NCBI RefSeq assembly: GCF_008831285.2
Contig: NC_045151.1
Span: 303,544-367,543, forward strand
Direction: 5' to 3'
Source: Nymphaea colorata
Lineage: Eukaryota; Streptophyta; Magnoliopsida; Nymphaeales; Nymphaeaceae
Length of the DNA stretch: 64,000 nt
Part shown: positions 35,328-47,112 of the stretch, one piece after another
Layout: each line of letters opens with the position of its first letter
How positions within the stretch are numbered: position 1 is the first letter of the stretch
Made by a program: the position numbers and the translations under genes
The notes under the pieces: model-generated
What the model was told of the DNA's origin: nothing
Databases searched by the model: none
The model's input: only the letters and a program-made list of their open reading frames with translations

Positions 35328-36089
35328 GCAACCTAGAACAATCATAACAATTTCTTTTCAATTCTTAAAATTCGAACCATTTAACTAAGGAATAGTACTC
35401 AAATTTGCAGATATCATGGAAGCAGAACTCACTTTACAAAGAACAAAAAATACCAAACATGCCCACAATCAATACTTGTACATAAATGAAATAACAAATA
35501 TAAATGAATTTAAATACAATGGTCTAAATCTCATCACAAGGTACCAGTGCAACATTAATATTCAATCTTTAGATTGAAATATTAACTGCAAGTGGTACTT
35601 TTGCTCAACAATGAATATAGATAATTAGCCCTGTCAAATAACGAGCTCATCTTTGGATTGACCCATTATTCACATGAAAACCTGAAAAATTATCATATAT
35701 TCATTGTCCTGTATGCTTAAACCTGACCAAACAAGCAACAATCCTCCTTTGGGTTGATCATTAGTCGCATGGATTAAGTATACTATCATCTAATATTTGA
35801 AGCAGACAAATTCCTACAACAAAGGTCACTTTGGTGACATAAAGTATAAATCTACTCATTTTGAACAATAGACATGACCAAATATCAAATTAATAATTCA
35901 AATATTCATCTAAAGTACACCCACAATTTTAATAACATGCAAAATACAATACATATATTAAAATTGACATACAAAATTATCTTACACTGAATCCAAAACC
36001 AAATGATTCAATGAAATAGGTCCAAAAGAGTCCAAAATTTTATAAACCGACATCATCATTGTGCTTAAGTGGGTTAAGAACCACTGAAT

Positions 36090-36480
36090 CGTCCTTAAAA
36101 TGAACCGTATCGTTCTTAAACCGCAATTAAAACACCCACATGGCCCTAAATAGGGCTGAACCGGTAACTAAAACACCCACATGGCCCTAAATAGGACTGA
36201 ACCGGTTTAAAATAGACTGAACCGGTCAAAAATAGACCGAATCGGTTCTGAAACCCACTGAACCGATTGGAAAATGACTAAAATCGGTTCCAAATTTGAA
36301 TGAACCGGTCTGAAAAACCCTAAATCGATCTAAAAATCAACTGAAGTGGTCTGAAAAGGGTCCAAATCAGTAAGAACCGTTTTAAATTTGAACTAAATCA
36401 GCTCAAAAAAGTATGAACCGGTTTTGAATCGAATTGAATCGTTCTTAAACTGAATGAACTGGTTTGATTCTCTTCTGAAT
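36090..36480. repeat. Degenerate GAACCGGT short repeats in copia leader
   Basis: About 15-18 spaced copies of a roughly 20-bp unit built on GAACCGGTCTGAAAA, with variants such as AATCGGTTC, GAACCGATT and GAACCGTT. One longer block, CCACATGGCCCTAAATAGG, appears twice (near 36139 and 36177). Lies in the leader of the minus-strand copia element. Confidence 0.8.
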
Positions 36481-36524
36481 CAGTTTGACAAAAAAGAAAG
36501 AACTGTATTTTCAAAATTTAAAAC

Positions 36525-36850
36525 GTATGGATACGGGTCGGGTCTGACAGGACCCGACCCGGGTCCGAAGTTCTTACCGCAAGTGAGCGGCAAAATTTTT
36601 TTTTTTAATCTTATGGATCCGGGTTGGGTCTGTCACAACCCGACCCAGGTCCGACCACCTACTTATGGATATGGGTTGGGTCCGCCTACTTATGGATCCG
36701 GGTCGGGTTTGTCATAACCCAACCCGGGTCCAACCGCCTACCGGGCGAGTGGTCTCCAACGTCCGTTGGTTTTTTTTTTTTAAGATTCTTATTGATCTGG
36801 GTCGGGTCTGTCATGACCTGACCCGGGTCCGACCGCCTACTGCGAGAGTG
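36525..36850. repeat. GGGTCGGGTCTGTCA palindromic repeats in copia leader
   Basis: Four copies (near 36536, 36621, 36700 and 36798) of a block in which GGGTCGGGTCTG is followed a few bases later by its near complement GACCCGACCCGG, then TCCGACCGCCTAC. Each can form a short hairpin. Immediately downstream (36866-36913), CCACCGTTCGCCTGCC and GGCAAACGGTGG form another inverted pair. Confidence 0.8.
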
Positions 36851-37160
36851 TTTTCCAGCAAAGATTCCACCGTTCGCCTGCCAAACGATGAACAGTAGGC
36901 AAACGGTGGAACCCTTCGATTGGCCTTCCCAACATTTTGGGTGGGTGTCGGTGGGTCGCACAGTGTTGTCCGGCCATCACCCCTCCCTTTTCCTCTTTCT
37001 ACGGCTGCAACGGAAGTCCGATGGCTTCCGTCACCCATGCCCATTCGCAAGGAAAATGGGGAAAGGAGACGAATGCGGTGGTTCTCAAAAGGAGAAGATT
37101 TGAAAAGGAAGATTGCACAACAATTAACCCATAAAATCCAATTATTCAACAATAAACATA

Positions 37161-37173
37161 GGCTCTAATACCA
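37161..37173 (-). other. Primer-binding site of the copia element
   Basis: On the minus strand TGGTATTAGAGCC starts two bases after the 5' LTR. It matches the complement of the plant initiator methionine tRNA 3' end with one difference. Confidence 0.88.
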
Positions 37174-37175
37174 AT

Positions 37176-37637
37176 TGATGGGGAGATTTCTTCATGCACG
37201 TACAAACAAACGAATATGCCCTAAAGCATGATCTCCTTCATGCTAAATCATTGAATCAAAACTTTAACTATAGCGGAAGTGTACCTGAATCCATTCGAAC
37301 AAGTGGACCATGATATCGCAGTAGGTTCTTTCAGGGTCTGTGCGTGAGCACATGTGGTTTCTCTCAAATGGGGATAAGACAACCCTAGAAAACAATGTTT
37401 CAACTCTCTTCACGATCCCAGGACTACTACCTTTTATATTATGAGTAATTTCGGATTCAACCCATCAAAGAATCCGTAACTGCGTATAAGTATCTATACA
37501 TTATAAAAATGCCCCATACCATATAAAATGATGTGAGATCTCAAAATGCAATCACTTAACTAGATATTTACATTAAAATTGCCATAATGTCTGAAATTTC
37601 TCATTGACATATGTCGGCCCACCAAATGATCCTTACG
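37176..37637 (-). mobile_element. 5' LTR of the copia element (462 bp)
   Basis: On the minus strand it runs from CGTAAGGATCATTTGG (terminal TG changed to CG) to CCCCATCA, immediately before the primer-binding site. It matches the other LTR except for the 84-bp deletion there and many substitutions, implying an old insertion. Confidence 0.93.
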
Positions 37638-37642
37638 AAAAT
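37638..37642. repeat. Target-site duplication AAAAT, right copy
   Basis: Identical to 30659-30663. Confidence 0.85.
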
Positions 37643-38440
37643 TACCAGACTTGTAAAGATCCGTTTGTTATCGAAAGGCCTGTCTAACAAGAAAAGCGAT
37701 CACTCCTGCAGATTGAGTTGTGTGCATGCATAGAGACAACAAATATGCACTACATGAGGTGGGGCATTTTTTGAATTTTTTTTATAAAGGAAGTGGACAT
37801 TTTAGGCATTTTCACTTTTTTACAATCCTTTTTTATTCTTTTAAAAAATTATTTCAATAAGTGTATTTTTGGTCATTTCAGCGGTATACACCAATTTTTC
37901 GTGTACGGAGGTGGAGGTGTGCACGTAAACCAGCTTCGTGATTCCTATGGTCCTCATGGAGCTAATGATGTTTGGAGCTTTATTGGCCCCAGCTTGATTT
38001 TCATCTTCAACTTGATCACAACCTCCACCAGGCATGGAGGTACCTCGAAGCACCTGAAGCCTCTTTCTCTGCTCCTTTGATCCAAAGCTGTTTTGGGACT
38101 TGAGTAAGAGGTGAAAGACCTGTTAAAAATGCATTACATCCACCATTTGCAGTCCAAAAAAGTAGCACCCAAAAAAATCAAACTAATGGTTGTACTTTCA
38201 CTGGCCCAGCAGCATATCACATCATATTAGCTACTTTTAAGTTGGGTTATTGTGACACTTCAGCCTGGCCTTCATCCAAAATGGCTCCATATACAATAAG
38301 TTCTCTTATATTGGGATGATGAAATTAAAAGAACACAAACTCTCTCCAGTTCCTTTCATTCAGATGAGTATGCACTAAAAGTGCGAACACGTACATGCAA
38401 CCAACCACTATGCACCGATCCTTCAAATGGTATACAGCCA
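37643..38440. other. Intergenic, no gene recognised
   Basis: Contains open frames on both strands around 37793-38080 without a family motif. Nothing else can be supported. Confidence 0.4.
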
Positions 38441-38445
38441 GTTTG

Positions 38446-38640
38446 TTATCTCATACCCCTATTATTATCTCAAATGCTATGGGATGCATTATTTAGCTTC
38501 GGTCATTTCATTATCTCATACCCCTTTTATTAACTCAAGTGCAATGGGATGCATTATTTAGTTTCGCTCCTTTCATTATCTCATACCTCTTTCGTAATGT
38601 CAAATGTTATAGAGTGTTCTATTAGTTTTTTAAGATGTTA
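38446..38640. repeat. 65-bp tandem repeat with TTATCTCATACC core
   Basis: TTATCTCATACC starts at 38446, 38511 and 38576, each followed by CAA(G)TGC(A)ATGGGATGCATT ATTTAG-like sequence. Two full units and a partial third. The core word is shared with the irregular repeats at 15526-15770. Confidence 0.85.
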
Positions 38641-39095
38641 TAAGACGTTATGGGACATGTTATCTTAGACACTATATGATGCATGTTAAGAATGTCTTTT
38701 GCCGCTGTGTAATAGTAGGAAAGTCAATATTGAAAGTTCATACATATTGGTGATAGGGTCTGCCGGTTGGTGTACACTCGTTGTGTACACAAGATGACAC
38801 ATAGAACACACTCTCTAAAATTCAAATGGTCTAAACAATTTAGCTTATTAGTTTGTAAGCACACATATGTTGCTGTCTGAAGCTGATCATGGGCACACCT
38901 TCGTCTAAAAAAAATTATGCACCAAATGTACAATGACTAAAATATCCTTATTAAAATAAAAAGTACTTTTAAATGGTAAGAAAAATTGTAAAAAAAAAAG
39001 TTTAAAATGCCCAGTACTTTATAGAAAAAACTTCATAAATGCCTCCACCCTTTTTGTGCCTACGCAATCAATTGAATCTGTTTTGGAAGCTATCT

Positions 39096-39132
<37 letters not shown>

Positions 39133-40308
39133 CTACAACTTTTTTTTTATTTAATGCAACTCAAGAAATGAATGTGGTTTTGCGAGGCGTTCAGCCAATG
39201 ACGACTGCAGTATCGTAGGTTAGCTAGGTTACACAGCAGTCTCACGAAATTCGAGAACGTGAAAAGTAGAATCAGACCTTTACATAATACCTTGTGGAAC
39301 TTAAAAAGTGTTTGATAAGAAAAACGTGTTCACATATTCGGGGATACATATTGTGTTCCTAGATAATATTTTTAGATCCAATGATTGAACGGTACTACAC
39401 ATAATTGTTTCCAAAAGCAAAAGTAGGTGCTCTCAAAATACATTTTCCAAAAACGGAGACCCAAATATTGCATTTAGAAAAGAACACTATATTAACGTTA
39501 AAGAAGAAAACAAATAAAAAAAAGGAAAAGAATACATGGTTGAAAAAAAATGAAAATAAATTTGATGTGACCACATTTTAGCATGCATTTTTGCATCTTT
39601 ATTTTGTTCCTAATTCGACCTGTTTACAAGAAGCCTTTTGCGATTGTTTATACTTTAACTGAATTATTTAACATTATTTTTTTGTCACTAAAATATTTAT
39701 TTTTATCTACAATTTTATGTCCTTTTATAAGGCTTCTTATTTACTTTGTTTTTTACCTAATTTAAAAAAAAAATCTTTCTTTAAAAAATTGCCCAAATTT
39801 TTCCATGAGATGCCCCCTTAGCTAAGTATACGGGATATTGATGTCAAACTTCCATTTATAAACCGAGTATAACAGACCAACTGTGCTCAGAGAATACGAA
39901 CGTGTTTCAACTCATTGTGGGTCTTCTACTAAAGTTATGTATCAGATAAAAACCATAGAGTATAAGTTCCAATTTTTCCCTTACGGGCACGTAACCAGTT
40001 TCGCTAACCTACAACGACCTCTAAAAAGGGGTGACGAATAAAATGAAGCTATTTGCAGTCAAAATATTAGAACCACTAATTTTTTATTTAAAAATGGCAA
40101 TTAACTATTCTGTTATTCACACCAACATCAACATCTCAAGTTCATGTAAAACCTCAAATTATTGTAATTAGTAGCTGAGACCGAAATTTAAGATTAAGAA
40201 ACATTAATGGTTCAACATTTAAACTTTAATGAGTACAACTTATTTCTTACTTACAATAAAGTGAATTGTAAACTTTGGCATGTTTGGATGGAACGGTATT
40301 CAATCTTC
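38641..40308. other. Intergenic, AT-rich
   Basis: No gene recognised. 38890-39070 resembles 42560-42740 (ACAATGACTAAAATA, then AAAAATTGTAAAA and GTTTAAAATG), suggesting shared non-autonomous element sequence. A short TA microsatellite lies at 39103-39130. Confidence 0.4.
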
Positions 40309-41558
40309 AAAAAAAAAATTGCCCTAACAGCAAATATTTTTTTGGGCAGGAGCTCTTCTATCCCTTACGCCATTTGGTGGTGGAATAAGGGGAAGAGTTT
40401 TCACCAAAACAGAGCGTTCTTTAGTCTTGTCAGCCCTAATACTGTCAACCAGGTTGTCATTCTTTATTATAGGACATGTACGTATAACTAATGCAAAATT
40501 AAATAAAGTATGACTGTCACTTGTGAAAAAAGAAAACCAAAGAAGAAAAAAAGAGTGTAAGGATTTTCACTCTGACTGTCATGGCACCCAACACTCCCTT
40601 TCCCCCTTCCTCTTCAGTATTATAAGTTTGATTTCCTGCAACTACCAAAGATCAACAACACCAGATGCTACACAAGCTTTTCTTAACTCATTCTCGCAAC
40701 ACCAAAAGTTTTGGCTACGCATGTGGCGATGTCCTTTGCCATTATAAAAGAATAGGGTCGAGTTCACATCAGTGGCGGAGCGCCTAATGCATTACACCTC
40801 TCGGGACTATTTATGTAAGAAGTCAATTCCGAGTGAAAAAAGAAACCCACCATCTAAGTGAGGATCGAAACCCCCTCCTCCACTTTATCCTACTTGTCTG
40901 AGGGTCTGAGGCTGCTTTTAGTGTGTTTGTAGCCAAAAAGAATATACCCTTCTTCTTAATACCACCGTCAACTTTTCTCTTCATTTCAATTTTAAGATCA
41001 TGAAAATAACAGGTCCAAAATTCCAGATTGGTTTATTTTCCATCTTACAATTTTTTTAGATTGAAAATGAAGTTTCAGAAAATAAACCAATCTGGAATTT
41101 TGGACCTGTCATTTTCATGATCTTAAAATTGAAATGAAGAGAAAAGTTGACGGTGGTATTAGAAAGAAGGTATATTCTTTCTTAATCAAAGACACTAAAA
41201 GCAGCCTAGGATCCTCCAACAATTAAGGTAAAGTGGAGGAGGGGGTTTCGGTCCTCAGTGGGATTCTTTCTTCACTGGGAATGACTTGTTACATAAATAG
41301 TCCAGAGGTGTAATTCTTTTCTTTTCTTTGGTTTTCTGTTTTCACAAGTGACAGTCATTCTTTCTTTAATTTTGCATTATTTATATGTACATGTCCTGTC
41401 ATAAAGAATGGCAACCTTGTCGACAGTATTAGGGCAGATAAGACTAAAAAGGCTTTATTTTGGGAAAAACTCTTGGCTTACTCCACCAAATGAAGTAAGG
41501 GTAGAGGACGCTTCCTACCCAAAAAGTATTTTATGTGAGGGTAAATTTTTCTTATTTT
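40309..41558. repeat. Long inverted repeat with 37-bp loop and insertion in left arm
   Basis: The left arm ends at 41040 (CAGATTGGTTTATTTTC) and the right arm starts at 41078 with its complement. Pairing can be followed outward to about 40309 and 41558, through blocks such as CCCCCTCCTCCACTTTA, CTATTTATGTAA, GACTGTCACTTGTGAAAA and CTTACTCCACCAAATG. The left arm has an extra 238 bp at 40553-40790. No transposase; it looks like a foldback or MITE-like element. Arms differ by scattered substitutions, so it is older than the palindrome at 6.3 kb. Confidence 0.88.
40553..40790. repeat. Insertion in the inverted-repeat arm carrying array-unit sequence
   Basis: Absent from the opposite arm. 40706-40781 (AAGTTTTGGCTACGC, TGTGGCGATGTCCTTTGCC, GGGTCGAGTTCACATCAGTG) matches part of every 375-bp unit at 22.9-24.9 kb, here ending GGCGGAGC. 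Confidence 0.75.
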
Positions 41559-42884
41559 CTTTTTTTTTTTTTTTTTAGGAAGCGGTCGCCTCTCTCCATA
41601 CCGCAGGGATTTCCCGGCAGGTTGTCGATGATGTTGCAGTGTCACCGTCGATGCTCCACCACCGAGCCATCCACAGTAGCATTGAACCAGTTTACCCGTT
41701 GTTCTTTGAATCATACTAGTGGGGTCAAATGCTATATATTTTCTCTAAAACGAAATGAATGATGAAAAAATTATAGCTTTTAGGCCAAGGAAGTTGACTG
41801 GCGAGACCAAGTTTATGGTAATGGAGAAAATGAGCCTAACAGTAATATCTTACCTTTTCTCATTTTTGTCAGGTTTAATCTTTCAAAGGATGTACTAAAC
41901 AAAATTGTATGGTCTGTGGCCTGTGATGCTACTCAAAGAGTAACATCAAGTGTGCAGTCTTGGAAAAGTTGGCTTCAATGAGCTGGTTCAAAGTCAACCA
42001 AGGGCAGATCAATTTGATTCACAACCAGTACATAGGTACCACTTTTTCCGTATACTAATTAACTATTTTATTGTTTTTATATAGAAAATTTTATTTTTTC
42101 ACTTCTTGTGTATGTTTTTTCTCATTTAAATTTAAATAATAATAATAATATTAATAATAATAATAATAAGAATGTCTGTTTACTTATAATAAAAACTTTT
42201 GGCTTACTCCACAACTAAAACTCTTATTCTTTGTACATTTATCAATTACCAAATATCTCGTCCTTCTGTTGCCCAAGTTTTTACTGGACATTGTTTTGGC
42301 GAGACTTATCGAGTTCTCGACTTTGTTCAGGTTTTTTTGTGAACTAGGTAATCAAGTTCAGGTGGGAAATCAAACACAACCTTGAGGTCAAGGGTGGTGG
42401 CAGTGGGTTGCTTTTGAGAGAGTTGAAGTCATTTACAAGGGTGTCTTTCACCATTAGTTCTTAGAATGAGATTGATAATTGATAACTGTAGAGAGAGTTA
42501 AGAGTTTTAGTTGTATAACTTTCTTTGCTAGAAAGGGCAAACAAGATGGCATTCAAATCTGGTTATGTGCCTTTTGCACAAAAAAATGTGCACATGGGTA
42601 TATAGTGACCAAAATACTCTCCCATTAAAAAAAAAGACGAAACATTTTATAAAGGTAAAAAAAATTGTAAAACAACTGAAAAAGTTTAAAATGTCTCTAA
42701 AAAAGTTTTGAAATACCTCACCCCCTCCTTTGGTGCATACGTTCACAAAGGCGTGCCCCAAACTCAATCTCTTAGATGAGCGGAGCTATTGTATTGTACT
42801 GGACGTGTCAAGGTATTTCTCGTTAGTAGTTAGGACCCCTTACTTTAAATAAGCAGGACATAAGATGGAATTTCTAACATAGTT
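41559..42884. other. Intergenic, no gene recognised
   Basis: Begins with a T-run and contains a TAA-rich microsatellite at 42136-42170. The frame 41535-41762 starts inside the inverted repeat and shows no domain. Confidence 0.4.
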
Positions 42885-43464
42885 AAAGTTTCCAAACCAA
42901 CCAACCAAACTCTGCTTTATTATTTCCCCAACAATGGGCGACCTCACTATATCTTTTCACACCAAAAAGAGAAAAAAAAAAAAAAAAAAAAAATCTCTAT
43001 CTCTCTCCCCTTCTCTATCTCTGTTTCTCTCTTTGTTCAATTTCTTCCTCTATCATACCGTCTTACCCAGTGGGATACCAAACTGGTATATGCTCTTTTT
43101 GTAGTTTTGTTTTACCAGATAAAAACAGCCAAACTCTAGACCCCGATTGTCCAATATACATGTTCATAAAGCACATATTCTAAGAAATTTCACCACATTC
43201 ATCCCAATCAAGGTAATAGTTGTCTATTGTAAGTCATACATAAAAGAATGCAACAACGAAGAAGTACATAACTATTCACAAGGATAGAAATACAAATCAA
43301 AAAAGAAAAGCCACGAACTATATGGCATATGGTCGCTTAAATGCCAAAAGGAAAAGCAAGATTTACACTCAAATCTAGTTGCCATAAAGTGCATGACTAA
43401 AATTTAAAAAGAAAAAAAAAGGACTTCAAGTAGAAGTCATGAACCATATATCATATAACATTTT
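42885..43464 (+). repeat. Left part of dispersed element, direct copy of 24.9-26.0 kb
   Basis: Starts with one arm of the array hairpin (CAAACTCTGCTTTATTATTT and CAACAATGGGCGACC), a poly-A run, then a CT-rich run and TTACCCAGTGGGATACCA. The remainder matches 25690-26040. It is contiguous with the right arm that follows, suggesting they form a single element of about 4.7 kb. Confidence 0.75.
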
Positions 43465-44995
43465 TTTTAAGATAAACAAGTGAAAGGGGTACTTTTATCA
43501 ACTACCACATCTGCATGCCTGTTATTGATAGAACTCGAGGTCACCCAAGGACCCACGGATTTATCCTTCATCAAGCAAATTTAAATAAAAAAAAATATAT
43601 GCGAGCAAGAAAGATCCTATAGAACAACGTTTGAGGCAACACTATCATATAAGTAAAAAAGCTCATGTCTCAATGTATCAATGAGCAGGATGATAATTTT
43701 TTATTTTAATATTATTATTTACCTCATATGACGCCTAACATTTAGTACTACCCTTTTAATACTATTGTTGGCATTGGATGCCAACCTAACATTTAGCTCT
43801 ACCAGCTGTAGGTTCCAAATTGAGGGTACAAATATCTAAGTTTTCCTAACTTAAGCTTGTGCTTTATTTGAGAGGATATAAAGATGGAAAAACCCCATAT
43901 ATGCACTATTGTTTGAAAACTTGGATGTCCTAGGCATAAAATTGGAATATAGTAATAATTCAAATTTTCTAGAAAGTCCCCCTTATCTACCATCGTTTGA
44001 AGACTTGGATGAAAAATGAGAGATATAGCACTAAAACCAGAAGCAATCGGTTTAATTTTTAGAGTTGCAGGAAAAATAAAGAAGCCTGTCTTTTGATGCA
44101 TATATCTGGTAACAAAGATGGAAATTTTAAGTTTTCATATAAATGTTGACATCCAATGCTGCCCACATATAATATTAGCAACTATACATTCTAAAGTGCG
44201 AGTCTTTGTATTTTAATTTCCCTCATTTATGTCTGTGCTTCAGGAGAAAGAATAGAGTTCGTGAAAAAAACCCAACGCCCTCCCCGATTATGAAATGGAA
44301 ACACTTTCTTTGACAGAAACCATTCAACTTTGTAGAAATTTCATGTTTTCCTAAATTATAGACTTTATGGCCTTTCATATACATAGCATTGGAGAACACA
44401 TATTTCCATGCTCTATCCTCAAATTGTCTCCTAGACAAGCACATTTTGCTTGCACATAGCATTGGAAGTATACTGATGGACAACACCATGATGAGCCCAA
44501 AGCTGTTGCATCTTACATCATTGAAGTAAAAATTTATCTTACTGCTTCTTCTAAGAGCTTTAACTTGTGTTTTTCATGTCATACGTGCAATTGTTAAACT
44601 GAGAAAAAAATAATATGCCCTTGCGTTTCTTATTTATTTTGCACAAAATAAATCTATTTTCTTCTTGACTATGAATTATTCAATACAAAAGGTCAAAGAA
44701 TAATGTACGCCAGTTAAAGATCTTTGAGAATTTGGTCTTTATGTTTCCGTAAACAAATTTAAGTGGGCTCATAATGATACTTGAAGAAAAAGAAACTCCA
44801 ATTTAGTTGAATTACAACTTTACAACGAGAGAATGCCTTTTAAGAGCATTAGCTAATACCATCACTAAATCTCAAAAGCTGTAGTAACCAAAATAATTGC
44901 TAAGAGGCGTACATTTAGCAATTGTTTCCGTTGCTAATATCTCGGCCCTTAGAAAACTTTTAGGCACGGTTTTGAAGTTTTAGCAACAGTTTCAC

Positions 44996-44998
<3 letters not shown>

Positions 44999-45088
<90 letters not shown>

Positions 45089-45089
45089 A
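44999..45089. repeat. (TA)n(GA)n compound microsatellite
   Basis: Inverted counterpart of the CT/TA microsatellite at 3556-3628, at the equivalent position in the arm. Confidence 0.97.
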
Positions 45090-46910
45090 ACAACAAATTC
45101 ACAAAAAATTAATTTTTACTGACATCAAAAATTACAGAAACGTAAACAGTGGAAGTCCAAGGACTGGTCTTGATGGCTAATCATCTTCCTTGTTACCGCA
45201 TTGATAAACCATTTAACTCAAAGGACGAAAACTGATCCTTCCATGCTCATTGATTGCAGACTTATTTAAAAAAGGCCACCACCCTTAGAGATAGAGATAC
45301 TTCAGAGAAAAAAGAATGGGGTTTGGGGTATTTTAGATAGGTCGTTGGGTCTTGAAGTGGAGTTGCAATATAATGTTCTCCTTACAACTTGTAGGATTGG
45401 ATATTGCGTGAGAATTCAGAGAACAAGTTGAAGGGCTCGAAGCCAAACTTGGCTAAGCTATTGGCCTAACCAAGTCATTCAAGAGCTAAACTTAGTTTTT
45501 GGTCAATGACAACTTGGTACTACTCTTCTTGGGAAGGTCGTCCTTGATATTTATACATTTCCAGGCAGTTGTTAAGTTTGTAATGGAGTTGTCAAACCCA
45601 TGACTGATGGCACCACAGAACTTTGCTAGAAGCACCAAAAAGCATCGTTAATGCTTCTAGTGGTTGAAGACTCTTTTGGAACTGTTTAGTTTTTTAGTCA
45701 TCTGGCAACATGAGGCAGCCGATACTTATAGTTTTACTATGTCGACAAGCAAGGAAATATTGTAGTCATCTAGTGGTTGCCTTTGCAAAACTTCCTTTTT
45801 GTTGGCATAAAATTGCCATAGGCAGGAGAATAGAAATCGAGAAAAACCTGTTAAATTTGTCATAAAATATATGCACGAATGGTCCATTTAAAGAAAAACC
45901 TGTTAACAAGCAAACTTGCAATAGGCCTGTAACACATACAAAATGCGACATTATTTTGTATGTAAATTAAACTTCCTTAAAGCACCAAATTATTATGTAA
46001 CTGTGACAAGCTATTAACGTTCCCTGATCATTCAGTAGCCTGAACTATCATGCCTGATCATTAAAATAGATGAGCAGGTCTTTTCTCATTGAATGAATCT
46101 ATCTGGTCCTTGGATCATGAGTGCTTGCATGATAAATGTGCGGACACTCAATACAATTGTGCACACATGGAAAGTCAGTTGCATGCACTGCGGTGCACGC
46201 AAGACATATCTGCCAACAAAAGCAGAGTAAGAGTTGGGGTATTTTAGAAATTATTTAAAAAGAAATGACGTTTCAGTCTTTTTTTTTTAGTTTTTTTTTC
46301 TCTAAAAAAAATTATACTAACGAAGGCTTTTTGGTTATTAATCATATTGATGCAAAAAAATTGTTCACCATCCTGTGCTGCAACCACCTTCAATACCTAA
46401 ACCTTTTAGGTAGCATTTGATGGCAGGGTATATCTTTGGGTGGTAAACTTTCCATTGAATAAATTCCCTAAAAAGTCTACGAAGGGTGAAATTTTGGTTT
46501 TTCCAAATCCAGGCCATGTTTGATGGCTTGGAAGTTTTTTTCTAGAAAAAAAAAAAAAAAAAAACTTTGTGTTTGTTGCACAAGAAAATTTACCACTTGT
46601 AAATTTTGTTACGGTTGTATTTCCAATGGTTACAAGGCAACAAGTAAGTGCGTATCTAATACACCAAAACAACAAAGCAACTAATGCTTCATATCACCTA
46701 CATTATAATAACTATAAAAAGTTAATGGAGAAACAAAATTTCAAAGCAGTGGCACAAGAGGAAAATGGATAAAGCCTGCCATCATGCTCTAACAATCAAG
46801 TTAAAACCTACCAGATTATAACAAAAAATAGGCAGGTTTTTTTACCTCCTTCAAACTTGTCTCCTTTTGAACTTGCAGATATGATGAGTTGGACAAAATA
46901 GACAATAGGT

Positions 46911-47112
46911 CACCCAGGGGCGGAGCCATGAGGGGCACCGCGGGAGCCCTGGCCCCACCTCAAAAAAAAATTATATGTAAATTTTAGAAAATTTTACTTG
47001 TCCTATATAAAAATTTTGAGAAATGATATTTAGCCCATGTCAAAATTTAGAAACTTTAATTTGGCCCACCTCATTAAAAATTTTTGACTCCACCCTTAGA
47101 TCACCCGAGCCA
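46911..47112 (-). repeat. Short dispersed repeat, complete-looking copy
   Basis: Runs from AGGGGCGGAGCCA and GGAGCCCTGGCCCCACC to TTTTTGACTCCACCCTTAGA. Related copies: 1415-1556 (opposite strand, truncated), 54538-54738 and a piece near 26700-26800. No coding content. Confidence 0.65.

Larger units (their letters stand above)
30664..37637 (-). mobile_element. Full-length Ty1/copia LTR retrotransposon (decayed), 6974 bp
   Basis: The element lies on the minus strand. The 5' LTR is at 37176-37637 and the 3' LTR at 30664-31041. A PBS next to the 5' LTR matches initiator Met tRNA, and a polypurine tract lies next to the 3' LTR. The domain order gag, protease/zinc knuckle region, integrase, RT, RNase H (35327 down to about 31438) defines Ty1/copia. 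It is flanked by the 5-bp duplication AAAAT. Many stops and frameshifts divide the polyprotein. The leader between PBS and gag (35328-37160) is about 1.8 kb, much longer than usual, and filled with two kinds of internal repeats. Confidence 0.95.
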
